Positions 41,980-51,216 of a stretch of 51,468 nt of DNA are shown piece after piece. Source of the DNA: Chloroflexi bacterium OHK40 (GTDB lineage Bacteria; Chloroflexota; Chloroflexia; Chloroflexales; Chloroflexaceae); contig SFCB01000098.1 in the NCBI GenBank assembly GCA_004367505.1, positions 1 to 51,468 of the forward strand, in the 5' to 3' direction. The translations under genes and the position numbers were made by a program. The notes under the pieces were generated by a model. That model was not told where the DNA came from. It made no database searches and saw only the letters and a list, made by a program, of their open reading frames with translations. Positions within the stretch are counted from its first letter, which is position 1. The number at the start of each line of letters is the position of its first letter.

Positions 41980-44900
41980 TTAGAACAAGGACAACTGGCG
42001 CACCTCTGGCTCGCTGACCGCAGCTTGAGTGTGTGCTGCTGGTCGCCGTCGCTGCGTTGTGGCTTCACTAAGGGGCGTAGAGCGAAGTGGTGTGCTGTCG
42101 AACAAACCAACCGCGACCGCCAGCGCCTGCACCTCTTCTGCATCACGTTGTGCAGCCTCATTGGTCTCGCCGCCAGAGCGCGTGCTCAGGGCTTCCTGCT
42201 CCATCATCCTTGCCATCAGGGCAAGCGAGGCGGGGGCGGGCGGGATGACCGTCGCCCACTCGTCCCAGCCCTCCTCGGCCCGCTCCTGCTGGGCGAGGGC
42301 GAGCAGCAGGTCGGCCAGCGGCGTCTCGTCCGCTGCTGCCACGCGGGCGGACCGAGCGGTTCCTTCCGGCACCGTCGCGTGTGCCCCGTCGGCCTGTGGG
42401 TCAGTCTGGGCCTCAGCCGCAGCGAAGGCGGCATTGATCGCCTGGAGCTCGCCCATCGCCGCGTCGTAGGTTGTTTGTCCGTCCCAGCTGGCCAGACGCG
42501 CAAGCTCGCGGTCGATGGTGGCAATGCGCTCGTTGGCTTCGGCGATGCGCCCGTGCAGTCGCTCCAGGATGCTGGGAATGTCGCTCACGGTGTGGCCGAC
42601 GCTCTGCCAGACGCCGGTGTCCGTGGAGGCCGTAATGGTGTCGAGGGTGGCGCCGCCGGGGAGCGCAAGGCTCAGGTCGGCGGCGAACACGGCGTGGGCC
42701 TGGACGACCAGGTCGAGACCACGGTAACGGGCGACCACCCCCCGCAAACGCTGCCGCTGGAAAGCAGCCGCGCTCTGGTAGTCGTGCACGAGTCGGCGCA
42801 CCGCTGACCCCGCCTCGGCCCGCGCCGTCATTGTTTGGTTTGGTTCCGCTCCTACCGTCGTAGCCACCTCAGCACAGAACGGCTCGTGCGGATAGGCAGC
42901 GACGAGCTTGGCGGCCCACTCCCACTGGGCGCGGCGGCCCTCGACCCGGCGGATCTCCTCCTCGGTGAAGTGGCGCTCCAGCTGGAGGTTACGCCGGGTG
43001 TCGAGCCAGACGCCGCGCACCCGCTCAAGCCGAGCGACCTCGGCCTCCAGCTGCACCTTGCGCACGACCTGGGGGTTACCGCTGGCGATCGCCTTGATCT
43101 CAGCGGCCGACAGCACCACGTCCGAGGTATCCTCGACGGTGCGGGCGGTGATCTCGCCGGCCAGCGCCTGCTCGATGAAGCGGGCTTTGGATTCCACCAG
43201 CTGGTAGAGGTAGGCGTCGAAGGAGCCTTCGGTGAGGTAGCTGAAGATGTAGCAGGCTGGCCACTGATTGCCCTGGCGCAGGATACGGCCGTGGCGCTGC
43301 TCGAGGTCGCCCGGGCGCCAGGGGCAGTCCAGGTTGTGGAGTGCAATCAGCCGCTGCTGCACATTCATCCCGACACTCATCTTGCCGGTCGAGCCGATCA
43401 GGACGCGCACGCAGCCCTCGTTCATCGCGGCGAAGAGGGCGTCGCGCTGGGCTTTGGTGGTGCAGTCGTGGATGAAGGCGATCTCATCGCGGGCAACTCC
43501 CGAGGCGACGAGGCCGTCGCGAATCTCGTAGTAGACGAAGTTGCTCAGCGTGCGCTCCTCGGCGGTCTCGACCTCCTCCTTACCCTCGGAGCTTTCGCCC
43601 TGCGGCTCGGTCACCATGATGCGAGTTGGCGGCTCGTCCGCGCCCCGTCCAGTTCCCTTGGGCGTGGCCAGGTCGCAGAAGACCAGCTGGGTGCCCCGGA
43701 GCGGTGCATAGGTGTGGTACAGCTGGGCAACGTTGGCGACGAGTGCGCCGATCTTGCTCCGCCGGGTGCGCAGGGCCTTGGGCACGACCAAACGGATGTC
43801 GAGTGCGGCCTTGCGCCCGTCACCCACGACGCGCAACATATTGTCGATGCTCGGGTCGACCCGGCCGCTCCGTACGTCGTCGGCGCGGGCGACCAGGGAC
43901 TGGACGTAGCGCTTCAGCGCGGCCGAGGGCGGCACCACGACCGGGATGACCTTGCCGGTGACCAACTCCGGCTCGGGCAGGCCCATCTGGGACTTGGTAC
44001 GCAGATTGAGCACCTGGCGCCATAGTGCCGACATCTCCGGCAGGTTCACGAAGGTCGCCAGCCGAGTGTTCATCCGGAAGCCGCCGCCGTCGGGCTTCAT
44101 CTCAAACGCCATCTTTGGCTGGGCGTACAAGGACACCCACTCGTCGAAGTGGTGGATGCCGACGGCTTCCAGCTGCTGCTCCTGGAGGTAGAGCTGCATC
44201 ACATACCCCTCACCGATGGTGTTCATAATGGGCGTCGCCGTCAGGAAGACGACCTTTTTCTGGCGCTGGAGCAGGTCCCAGGTTTTGATGCGCATGTCGA
44301 GCGCACGCTGGCTGTGGGCCGAGGGCAGGCCGGCGATGTTGGTGAGCCGGGTCGGCACGAAGAGATTCTTGTAGGCATGGGCTTCGTCGACGATGAGCAT
44401 GTCGAGGCCGAGCTCCTCCCAGGCGATGGTGCGGGCGCTGTCGCGGGCGATGCTGTCGGCCATCGACTGTAGCCGCTCCTCCAACCGCTTGATCGCCCGC
44501 TCGATCTGCTTCAAGGAGCGCTTCTCGTCGCTTGAGGTGGCGGTGGCCCGCTGCTCCTCCAGGTAGGCGCGGAGGCGGTCGGTCTCCTTGTCGCGGAACG
44601 CGGTCACGAGGTCGGCGCTGAGCGGCAGCAGGGTGAAGCTGGAGTGCGCAATGACGACGAGGTCCCAGTCGCCCGTGGCGATCCGGCTGAGCACCGTGCC
44701 CCGGCGCTGCCTGGCGAAGTCCTCGGGGGCCATCGCCAGCACCTTGATGCCGGGGTAGAGCCGGCGAGCCTCGTTGGCCCACTGGCCCACGAGATTGTTT
44801 GGCACGACTGCGAGGGCCTTGGTGCAAAGGCCGAGGCGGCGGGCCTCGACCGCGGCTGCAATCGCCGTGAACGTCTTGCCACCGCCGACGGCGAAGCCGA

Positions 44901-47349
44901 GCAGGGTGCTGGGCCGCTGCAGGATCTGCCAGACCGCGCCCTTCTGATAGTCGGCCAGGTCGCCACCGCGGAGCAGTGAGGCGTTGATGCCGGGGAACGA
45001 GAGATGGCCGCCGTCGTACACGCGCATGCGGTGGCTGTTGAAGCGCTCGTTGTAGAGCCGGCACAGCTCGTCGGCGCGCGCGGGGTCGTCCCAGACCCAG
45101 CGCTGGAAGGCCTGGGCGATCTCCTGCTGCTTCTCCTGGGCGGCCACCGTCTCGGCCGGGTTGAGCACGCGCCGCTCCTGGTCGCCGACGGTGATCACGT
45201 CGTAGACCGTGACCGGCACGCCGCGCAGGGAAGCCTCCAGGATGGCGATGGCATCTGCTCGTTTGGTGCCCCAGCGGGTGGTTGCCTCGACGGCGAACGC
45301 CCCCTGCTTGCCGGGGTCGGACAGCACCCACTCGCCCAGCGACGTGCGATACGTCGCCTCGCCTACCCAGACGGGAAGCAGGCTCTTGATGAAGGCCGTG
45401 ACGATTGCGCCCGGCAGCCAGAAGGCGTTGAGGTTGACGATGATGTCGCGCGGGCCGAGCGGCTCGGGCTGGACGGCCTGGAGTGCGGCGACGTTGCGGG
45501 CAAACGCCGGGTCGCGCTCGACCCAGACCCGGGCGTCACGGAGCTTGGCCACCACGTTGCCGCTCAGGTAGATGTCGGCGAGCTCGTACTGGCCTGTGCC
45601 AGGGAGGCGGTAGACCCGCTGGTCCAGGGCCGCGACTACCGCATCAGGCGACTGCCCGGCCAGCGTGGCGATGTAGCCGATATCGAGGCCACCGCGCTCG
45701 TCGAGGCAGCGCAGCAGCGCCTCGGTCGGGCTCAGCGTGCCGGGGAGCACAGTCTGGTGTGGGCGCAGGGTGCGCTCACGGAAGATGCGCTCACGGTCAG
45801 CCAGCCAGCGCCCGCTCGGCGTGCGGCGGGGGTTGCGCTCCAGGGCCAGGAGAAACTGTAGCTCGGGTACGTCACCGAACAGCCGCTGGTTGCGCGGGTC
45901 GTGGATGACGCCGTACTGCCACACGAAGCCCTGGTACACCCGGTTGAGTTCGGCCCGCGCCGCGTCCACATCAGGCTCGTCGTTCAGCTCGGCCCGGATG
46001 AGTGCTTTGGCGGCGTTGTAGATGTTTGCCAGGCCGGCAGCGCGTTCCTGGGCCACGCCGCCAAGCGCGGGGATGGCAATCTGCTCGGCCCGGCGCTCGT
46101 GGAGGGGCGACGGCGCGGCCGATACAGACACTACCGCGACCTCGTTCGGCGTGAAGGGGGCGATCACCTGCGCGGGCAGCAGCGTGGCGAGGCGCGCCTG
46201 AAGCGTTGCGGCTAGATCATTGGCTGGTGGCATCACCTGGAGCCAGAGGCTGTTGTCGCTGGTGACGACGACCGGCTGGCCGATCACGCGCTCCGGCTGG
46301 TCGAGCCAGCACTGATTGACGGCCAGGCGGGCCGCGGCGAGCTCCTCGGGGTCCTTGATCTCGCGGGTGTAGCGCGAGCCAACCGTCATCGAGCGGTGGT
46401 CAGTTGATCGCTGGTAGTCAGCCTCCGCTACCATGAGCCAGCGCGGTTGCTCTGCTTCCGGCTGCGGCTTCTTCTGGAGGATGAGCAGGTCGGTGGCGCT
46501 CTCCGAGCCGCTCATACGCCGGAACACGCCGTTGGGCAGGCGGAAGGCGCCCAGCAGCGTGGCCTGCTCGGCCAGGAAGGAGCGGACGGCCCGGGCCTGC
46601 TTGTCCAGCGTGCCCCAGCTGGTCAGGAAGACAACCAGGCCGCCAGGCCGCACCAGCCGCAGGGCTTTGGCGAAGAAGTAGTCATGAATTTGTCCGCGAA
46701 GAGCTGCGGGGACATGGGGGTCGTGGACGCTCATCTCGCCAAACGGGACGTTGGAGATCGCCAGGTCGAAGCCGTTGGGCGGCAGGTCGACGCGCTCGAA
46801 GCCGATGCCGCCGTGCAGGGTGATGTCGGGATGGATGTGGCCGAGGATGCGGGCGGTGACTGGGTCGAGCTCGACGGCAGTGATCTCGGCCCGCGCCCGC
46901 AGCTCCGGCAGCATCGCCGAGATGAAGTGGCCCACGCCGGCGGCCGGCTCGATGATGCGCGGGCGCTCCAGCGCTCTGAGGCCGAGCTGCTCGACGGCCT
47001 GCCAGATTGCGGCGACGATATCGAGCGGAGTGTAGAAGGCGGTCAGTGCGGCGACACGGAGGTGGCGGGCGTCGTCGGATGATAGGAACGCACCATAGCT
47101 GTCGTGGAGCACATAGCGGCCGGCGGCGTGGTCGTAGCGGAAGAGCCGGTTCAGCAGGGCCGACTCGCCAAACGCGCTGTAGTGCGCCAGGACGAGCCGC
47201 TCCTCGTTGGTTGCGGGGCGGCCCTCGGCCTCCAGCTGGTGCACCAGCGTGAGCGCGGCAAGATTCTTCCCAAAGCGATCGCCGGGGCCCGTGAAGCTCA
47301 GGGTCTCGGGCGTGAGATGGAAGGCCGACGGGCAGGACAGGTTCGCCAC
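41980..47349 (-). CDS. Giant N12-class adenine methylase fused to a SNF2-type helicase
   Basis: 1789 residues. Start GTG at 47349 with GGAG about 7 bases before. N-terminal methylase: AdoMet motif IIEPAAGVGHFISAM near 135, and the catalytic NPPY-class motif seen as NVPFG near 205 (Val in place of Pro). The helicase has Walker A AVGGGKTFTAIAAA near residue 820, Walker B VDEAHAYKN near 986, FLTATPIMNTIGEG, and the C-terminal SNF2 helicase motif LEQRHGRILRQGNQ near 1360. Both halves and the linker form the N12-class mobile-element methylase family. It likely modifies or remodels element DNA; actual methylation is untested. C-terminal 250 residues are coiled-coil and low complexity. Confidence 0.9.
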   Translation of the reverse strand: MANLSCPSAFHLTPETLSFTGPGDRFGKNLAALTLVHQLEAEGRPATNEERLVLAHYSAFGESALLNRLFRYDHAAGRYVLHDSYGAFLSSDDARHLRVAALTAFYTPLDIVAAIWQAVEQLGLRALERPRIIEPAAGVGHFISAMLPELRARAEITAVELDPVTARILGHIHPDITLHGGIGFERVDLPPNGFDLAISNVPFGEMSVHDPHVPAALRGQIHDYFFAKALRLVRPGGLVVFLTSWGTLDKQARAVRSFLAEQATLLGAFRLPNGVFRRMSGSESATDLLILQKKPQPEAEQPRWLMVAEADYQRSTDHRSMTVGSRYTREIKDPEELAAARLAVNQCWLDQPERVIGQPVVVTSDNSLWLQVMPPANDLAATLQARLATLLPAQVIAPFTPNEVAVVSVSAAPSPLHERRAEQIAIPALGGVAQERAAGLANIYNAAKALIRAELNDEPDVDAARAELNRVYQGFVWQYGVIHDPRNQRLFGDVPELQFLLALERNPRRTPSGRWLADRERIFRERTLRPHQTVLPGTLSPTEALLRCLDERGGLDIGYIATLAGQSPDAVVAALDQRVYRLPGTGQYELADIYLSGNVVAKLRDARVWVERDPAFARNVAALQAVQPEPLGPRDIIVNLNAFWLPGAIVTAFIKSLLPVWVGEATYRTSLGEWVLSDPGKQGAFAVEATTRWGTKRADAIAILEASLRGVPVTVYDVITVGDQERRVLNPAETVAAQEKQQEIAQAFQRWVWDDPARADELCRLYNERFNSHRMRVYDGGHLSFPGINASLLRGGDLADYQKGAVWQILQRPSTLLGFAVGGGKTFTAIAAAVEARRLGLCTKALAVVPNNLVGQWANEARRLYPGIKVLAMAPEDFARQRRGTVLSRIATGDWDLVVIAHSSFTLLPLSADLVTAFRDKETDRLRAYLEEQRATATSSDEKRSLKQIERAIKRLEERLQSMADSIARDSARTIAWEELGLDMLIVDEAHAYKNLFVPTRLTNIAGLPSAHSQRALDMRIKTWDLLQRQKKVVFLTATPIMNTIGEGYVMQLYLQEQQLEAVGIHHFDEWVSLYAQPKMAFEMKPDGGGFRMNTRLATFVNLPEMSALWRQVLNLRTKSQMGLPEPELVTGKVIPVVVPPSAALKRYVQSLVARADDVRSGRVDPSIDNMLRVVGDGRKAALDIRLVVPKALRTRRSKIGALVANVAQLYHTYAPLRGTQLVFCDLATPKGTGRGADEPPTRIMVTEPQGESSEGKEEVETAEERTLSNFVYYEIRDGLVASGVARDEIAFIHDCTTKAQRDALFAAMNEGCVRVLIGSTGKMSVGMNVQQRLIALHNLDCPWRPGDLEQRHGRILRQGNQWPACYIFSYLTEGSFDAYLYQLVESKARFIEQALAGEITARTVEDTSDVVLSAAEIKAIASGNPQVVRKVQLEAEVARLERVRGVWLDTRRNLQLERHFTEEEIRRVEGRRAQWEWAAKLVAAYPHEPFCAEVATTVGAEPNQTMTARAEAGSAVRRLVHDYQSAAAFQRQRLRGVVARYRGLDLVVQAHAVFAADLSLALPGGATLDTITASTDTGVWQSVGHTVSDIPSILERLHGRIAEANERIATIDRELARLASWDGQTTYDAAMGELQAINAAFAAAEAQTDPQADGAHATVPEGTARSARVAAADETPLADLLLALAQQERAEEGWDEWATVIPPAPASLALMARMMEQEALSTRSGGETNEAAQRDAEEVQALAVAVGLFDSTPLRSTPLSEATTQRRRPAAHTQAAVSEPEVRQLSLF

Positions 47350-47533
47350 AGCAGTGCTCCTCTCGGGTGAAGGAAGACTGCGGTGGCGGCATCACGCCGC
47401 GGGCGGCGTGATAGTGGCTCCTTGCTTGATCAGCGGCTCACGACGCTGGTTGTGATGTGCTATGCGGGTTGGACGAATAATATGCAGGAGCTGTGACCCT
47501 GGACCAAATGCTCCACTCAATCGGGGGCATCGC

Positions 47534-48040
47534 ATGACCGTCGACGAGACGAACGAGCGCTTTCTGGCCTTGCTGGAGGCTCACCAGAAAATCCTCTACA
47601 AGGTGGCCTACGTGTATTGCCCCCACCCCGATGACCGGCCTGACCTGATTCAGGAGATGATCGTGCAGCTCTGGCGCGCCTTCCTGCGCTTCGACCCGCG
47701 CTATCGCTTCTCCACCTGGATGTACCGGATCGCCATGAACGTAGCTATCTCCGCCGCTCGTCGCGAGACCCGCCGCGCCCGCCCGCTCGTGGCATTTGAT
47801 GTGGAGGTCCACGATACCATCGCGAGCGCCTCCGACCCGGCAGAGCTGGTGGAGCTGCGCCAGGCGATCGATGGCCTCGACGGCCTCAACAAGGCCCTCG
47901 TGCTGCTCAGCCTGGAGGGGCACCCCCACGAGACGATCGCCGAAATCCTCGGCATCTCGGTGAGCAATGTTGGCACCCGGCTCAGCCGTGTGCGCCAGCG
48001 TCTGCGCCAAGTCCTTGACCCAACCGACCCCACTGGATAA
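47534..48040 (+). CDS. Sigma-70 family, ECF-like sigma factor
   Basis: 168 residues from the ATG at 47534, with GGGGG before. Region 2: ERFLALLEAHQKILYKVAYV, DLIQEMIVQLWRAF and the region 2.4-like FSTWMYRIAMNVA. Region 4: EGHPHETIAEILGISVSNVG, then TRLSRVRQRLR. No region 1.1 or 3. A membrane protein gene follows 11 bases later and is a candidate anti-sigma or sensor partner. The pair is divergent from the giant methylase gene, so both sides of the promoter region could be under its control. Confidence 0.93.
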   Translation: MTVDETNERFLALLEAHQKILYKVAYVYCPHPDDRPDLIQEMIVQLWRAFLRFDPRYRFSTWMYRIAMNVAISAARRETRRARPLVAFDVEVHDTIASASDPAELVELRQAIDGLDGLNKALVLLSLEGHPHETIAEILGISVSNVGTRLSRVRQRLRQVLDPTDPTG

Positions 48041-48051
48041 GGAGGCTTCCT

Positions 48052-48735
48052 GTGAGTCTTGAGACCCTTCAGCGCCGCTGGGACGAGTTCGACCAGAAGC
48101 TTGACGAGCGGCTACGGCGGCAGGATGGTTTCCTGCGCCGCCTGTACCTCCAGTCGGTGCAGGCCCCCCTGCGCCGGCGGAGCTGGGCTGTGGGCGCCGA
48201 GGTCGCGCTCAATGTGGCGGTCCTGCTGCTGCTCGGCAGCTTTTTGTTTCACCACCTCGCCGCGCTGCCCTTTCTGCTCCCTGGGCTGGGGCTGTATCTC
48301 TTCGCCCTCTGGCAGCTCGTGGCGAGCGTACGTCAGCTCGTTGCGCTGCGCACCCTCGACTACAGCTCGCCGTTGGTGGCGCTCCAGCAGCGGCTGGCCC
48401 GGCTGCGGGTGCAAAGCCTCACGCAGCTGCTGTGGACGGTCGCGCTGAGCCCGCTGCTTTGGCCACTACTCGTGATTGTCGGACTGAAGGGGCTGCTCGG
48501 CCTCGATGCGTACGCGGTACTGGGGCTGCCCTGGCTCGGGGTGAACCTGCTGTTAGGGCTCGTCTTTGTGCCACTCGCGGTAGGGCTGGCCCGTCTGCTG
48601 GGGCGGCGGTTTGAGTCATCGCCAAAGTTCCAGCGCCTGCTCGGCGACCTGGCCGGTCGCAGTCTGCTCGAAGCACGGGAGGCGCTTGAGGTGGTCGAGG
48701 CCTTCGCCGGTTCGCCCGAAGCCGTGGAGCGCTAG
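48052..48735 (+). CDS. Polytopic membrane protein paired with the sigma factor
   Basis: 227 residues. A cytoplasmic N-terminus of about 45 residues (WDEFDQKLDERLRRQDGFLR) is followed by hydrophobic helices: VALNVAVLLLLGSFLFHHLA, FLLPGLGLYLFALWQLVASV, a middle loop, LLWPLLVIVGLKGLLGL and LPWLGVNLLLGLVFVPLAVG. The start is GTG at 48052. Position right after an ECF-like sigma factor, with a charged cytoplasmic N-terminus before the helices, is the layout of membrane anti-sigma factors, but no zinc-anti-sigma HxxxCxxC motif is seen. Partner role is inference. Confidence 0.7.
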   Translation: MSLETLQRRWDEFDQKLDERLRRQDGFLRRLYLQSVQAPLRRRSWAVGAEVALNVAVLLLLGSFLFHHLAALPFLLPGLGLYLFALWQLVASVRQLVALRTLDYSSPLVALQQRLARLRVQSLTQLLWTVALSPLLWPLLVIVGLKGLLGLDAYAVLGLPWLGVNLLLGLVFVPLAVGLARLLGRRFESSPKFQRLLGDLAGRSLLEAREALEVVEAFAGSPEAVER

Positions 48736-48771
48736 GCTGTGGGCGAAGACCGTGGGGCTGCTCGGTGGGGT

Positions 48772-49164
48772 TTACGCAGCACTGACCGGGATGTAGTCGA
48801 GCTGCAGATAGGCGCACAGCTCGATGGGAAGCGGTGGGACGTTGACGTCGAAGCGTCGTCGTGGGCTGCTGACGGTGAGCAGGAGGGGCTGCCGCGTGCG
48901 TAGCAGCCGGGCGATGTGCGCCGCCTCGTCGTCGTTAACGCACCAGGCGATATGGGAGGGGCCGAGGCTGAGGATGACGACGATGCAGTCGGTGATCGGC
49001 CCGGTCACAACCCGCCAGGCGGTGCGATGGTCGGCGCGGAGCATATCGTATTCGGGCTCAGAGACGTGGACCAGCACCGTGTCCGTCACCTCGGTGGGGA
49101 GCGAGACGGCCAGCAGGTCGTCGATATCAAACTCCTGTTGTTCGGCCGCGGTGTACCTCATCAT
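48772..49164 (-). CDS. Hypothetical soluble protein
   Basis: 130 residues from the ATG at 49164 (49161 and 49224 are alternatives). Acidic to neutral, DIDDLLAVSLPTEVTDTVLV and HVSEPEYDMLRADHRTAWRV at the start, VNDDEAAHIARLLRTRQPLL near the end. No membrane segment or known motif. Convergent with the membrane protein gene; the region after it contains no clear terminator. Function unknown. Confidence 0.6.
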   Translation of the reverse strand: MMRYTAAEQQEFDIDDLLAVSLPTEVTDTVLVHVSEPEYDMLRADHRTAWRVVTGPITDCIVVILSLGPSHIAWCVNDDEAAHIARLLRTRQPLLLTVSSPRRRFDVNVPPLPIELCAYLQLDYIPVSAA

Positions 49165-49267
49165 GCCCTCCTCGCTCGCATGTTCGATAGCGAAGAGGGT
49201 ACACGAAGTCGGGTAAATTGACAAGGGTAGGAAAGAGATTCAAGGGAGGGGCGAGACGAGGCACGCG

Positions 49268-50185
49268 CTACCTGTCGACCAGTGACACGCCGTAGGCCTG
49301 GATGACCGGGTCATCGCGCAGCTTGTCCAATGCGCCGACGATCACCTGTCGCACGCGCTCGCGGGTCAGCCCGGCCTGCCGGCCGATCACGTCGAGCGTA
49401 ACCTTCTGCCCGCTGCCAAAGCCGAAGTGGGCACGAACAAACTGCCGCTCGCGCTCGGTGAGCAATCGCGCCATCGCCTCGCGGATATCCGTCTCGACGG
49501 TGCCCTCAAGCACGTGAGACTCCGGGTCGAAGCGCGTGTCGGGTAAGAGTTCGCCAAGCTCGCTGCCATCCGCCTCGAACCCCATGCGGACGTTCAAGGA
49601 GCCAGCGTCCTGAAGGTCGGCTCCCACCGAAACAATCTTCGCCCGTGACCAGCCAAGGGCGGCGCCGAGCTCCTCGGGGGTGGGCTCGCGGCCGAGCTGC
49701 TGGGTCAGTAGCGAAGAGACCCGCCGCTTCGCTGCGAGGCGCTCGTGGAGGTGGATGGGTAGGGCGATCAGCCGGCCCTCGTCCATGATGCCGCGCGTGA
49801 TGGCCTGCCGCACCCACCAGGTCGCGTAGGTCGAGAGCTTGTTGGCCTTGCGCGGGTCGAAGCGGTCGATAGCCTGGAGCAGGCCGATGGTGCCGAAGCC
49901 GATCAGGTCCTCCAGGCTGAGATGCTCGCCAGCGACATGCTGGTAGCGCCGGGCGAGGTTAACCACCAGCCGCAGGTTGTGACGAGCCAAGGTGGCCCGG
50001 GCCTCCTCGCCCTCGGTGACCTGACGGCGAAGCGCTGGCTCGGCTTCCGCTTCGGACGAGAGGAGCGTCGTGCGAGCGGCTACTCCCGTGCGCATCGTGG
50101 CGATCAGGGCCGCCTCCACCTCGTGCGATAGGACGGGGTGGTCGGTCAGGGCGGCTATGGGGTTGGTGAAGGGGTCAGGCGGCAT
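49268..50185 (-). CDS. RpoD-like sigma-70 factor on the element
   Basis: 305 residues from the ATG at 50185. Region 1.2/2: ARHNLRLVVNLARRYQHVAG, LSLEDLIGFGTIGLLQAIDR and KLSTYATWWVRQAITRGIMD; region 3 follows with PIHLHERLAAKRRVSSLL; region 4 has TLDVIGRQAGLTRERVRQVI. The helices match group 1/2 sigma factors (RpoD/HrdA-like), not ECF. It lacks region 1.1, so it is likely an alternative factor carried by the element. Translation overlaps the DUF559 gene by 11 bases. Confidence 0.92.
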   Translation of the reverse strand: MPPDPFTNPIAALTDHPVLSHEVEAALIATMRTGVAARTTLLSSEAEAEPALRRQVTEGEEARATLARHNLRLVVNLARRYQHVAGEHLSLEDLIGFGTIGLLQAIDRFDPRKANKLSTYATWWVRQAITRGIMDEGRLIALPIHLHERLAAKRRVSSLLTQQLGREPTPEELGAALGWSRAKIVSVGADLQDAGSLNVRMGFEADGSELGELLPDTRFDPESHVLEGTVETDIREAMARLLTERERQFVRAHFGFGSGQKVTLDVIGRQAGLTRERVRQVIVGALDKLRDDPVIQAYGVSLVDR

Positions 50186-50819
50186 AGCGGGCCTCCAGGA
50201 GTTGCGCGAAGAGCCGGTCGGCCTCGCCCTGGAACACCTGCTCGTTCGTGAGCGTGAGAACCGACAATCCCTGCGCCTCGATGCTGACCTGGCGGGCGGC
50301 GTCGCGCTCGGCGGTGAGGGCGTGGACACCGCCGACTACCTCGATCACCAGTCCGTGGGCGGGCAACAGCAGGTCGCAGGCGTAGCCGAGCACGCGGGCC
50401 TCGATAATGGCATCGGTCGGTGACCAGGGTGAAGGTGCCGGAGCGGCTCGAAATGCTGTCCACTCCCAGACACCGCTCAGCTCGGCGTGAAGGGTCAGCC
50501 CGGCCTGGAGCGCAAGCCAGTGAAGTAGCTCTTCAGCAGGTGTAGGGTTCGCAATGCGCCAGCGCCGGCGCCGCTCGTGAGCGGCGGTCAAGATGGCCTG
50601 CATCTTCTCAGCACCATGCTTCTGGACGGCCTGCCCGTAGAGCGAGCGCTGGTAAGCGCAGTAGCCATTCTCGCCGAGGGACGACCGAAGCTGGGCCTGG
50701 CGGGCGATGCCGCCGGCACGGGCGAGTGCTTGCTGATAGCGCCGGTAGCCGTTCTCGCCGAGGACCGTCTTGATCTGCGCTTGCCGGGCGCGCCCCCCGG
50801 CGCTCTGCCGGGCGCTCAC
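50175..50819 (-). CDS. DUF559-type nuclease-like protein with N-terminal repeats
   Basis: 214 residues from a GTG at 50819. The first 60 residues hold two copies of a repeat: ARQAQIKTVLGENGYRRYQ and ARQAQLRSSLGENGYCAYQ. The C-terminal half is a DUF559/Vsr-like PD-(D/E)xK domain: ARVLGYACDLLLPAHGLVIE, then VVGGVHALTAERDAARQ and LSVLTLTNEQVF. Metal-ligand Asp and Glu positions are visible as CDLLLP and VIEV. The start overlaps the upstream hypothetical gene (GTGA) and its end overlaps the sigma factor. Possibly a nuclease in element maintenance. Confidence 0.8.
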   Translation of the reverse strand: MSARQSAGGRARQAQIKTVLGENGYRRYQQALARAGGIARQAQLRSSLGENGYCAYQRSLYGQAVQKHGAEKMQAILTAAHERRRRWRIANPTPAEELLHWLALQAGLTLHAELSGVWEWTAFRAAPAPSPWSPTDAIIEARVLGYACDLLLPAHGLVIEVVGGVHALTAERDAARQVSIEAQGLSVLTLTNEQVFQGEADRLFAQLLEARYAA

Positions 50820-51064
50820 GGAGTCACCTCGTCGGCGAGCCGGCCGACGGCTTGAAGGAAGCGGCGGATATCGTCGGCGTTGCGTAGGCGGAAGCGCTCG
50901 CCGTTGAGCGCCGTTACGCGGATAACCACGACCTGGTCGAGCTCGGCGGTGTCGTTGCTGTCAGCGTCGAGGAGGACGTAGCTGCAGAAATGTAGGGGGA
51001 AGCCGCCGGCCCGGCTGTGGAAGAGCGTGGCGCTCGTGATCGGCGCCTCGATGAGCGGGTGCAT
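50816..51064 (-). CDS. Small hypothetical protein, first gene of the sigma operon
   Basis: 82 residues from the ATG at 51064 (AAGG upstream). Contains SATLFHSRAGGFPLHFCSYV and AELDQVVVIRVTALNGERFR, an apparent small beta-rich protein. Stop overlaps the DUF559 start (GTGA), so it heads a three-gene unit with the nuclease-like and sigma genes. A terminator hairpin lies upstream at 51103-51125. No family recognised. Confidence 0.6.
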   Translation of the reverse strand: MHPLIEAPITSATLFHSRAGGFPLHFCSYVLLDADSNDTAELDQVVVIRVTALNGERFRLRNADDIRRFLQAVGRLADEVTP

Positions 51065-51102
51065 GCAGGAGCCTTTCTGGCGAAGGCGGATACCTGCACG
51101 CG

Positions 51103-51125
51103 AAAAAACCACCGCCCCGCGGTGG
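51103..51125 (-). terminator. Rho-independent terminator, minus strand
   Basis: Perfect 7-base stem CCACCGC/GCGGTGG with a CCC loop; on the minus strand it is followed by six T. It ends transcripts coming from the right edge before the sigma operon. A second GC stem (GCCGGC) lies just to the right. Confidence 0.82.
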
Positions 51126-51216
51126 TACTGTCCGCTGAGAAGCACAATGCCGGCCTCCTCTGGGATAGAAGAAGCCGGCTCAGGTCAGGGGGTGGGATTG
51201 TGAATCTGCCGGAGGT

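Noticed and set aside
42835-44025. 396-codon plus-strand open frame
   Set aside because: Antisense to the methylase-helicase gene; the helicase motifs are all on the minus strand.
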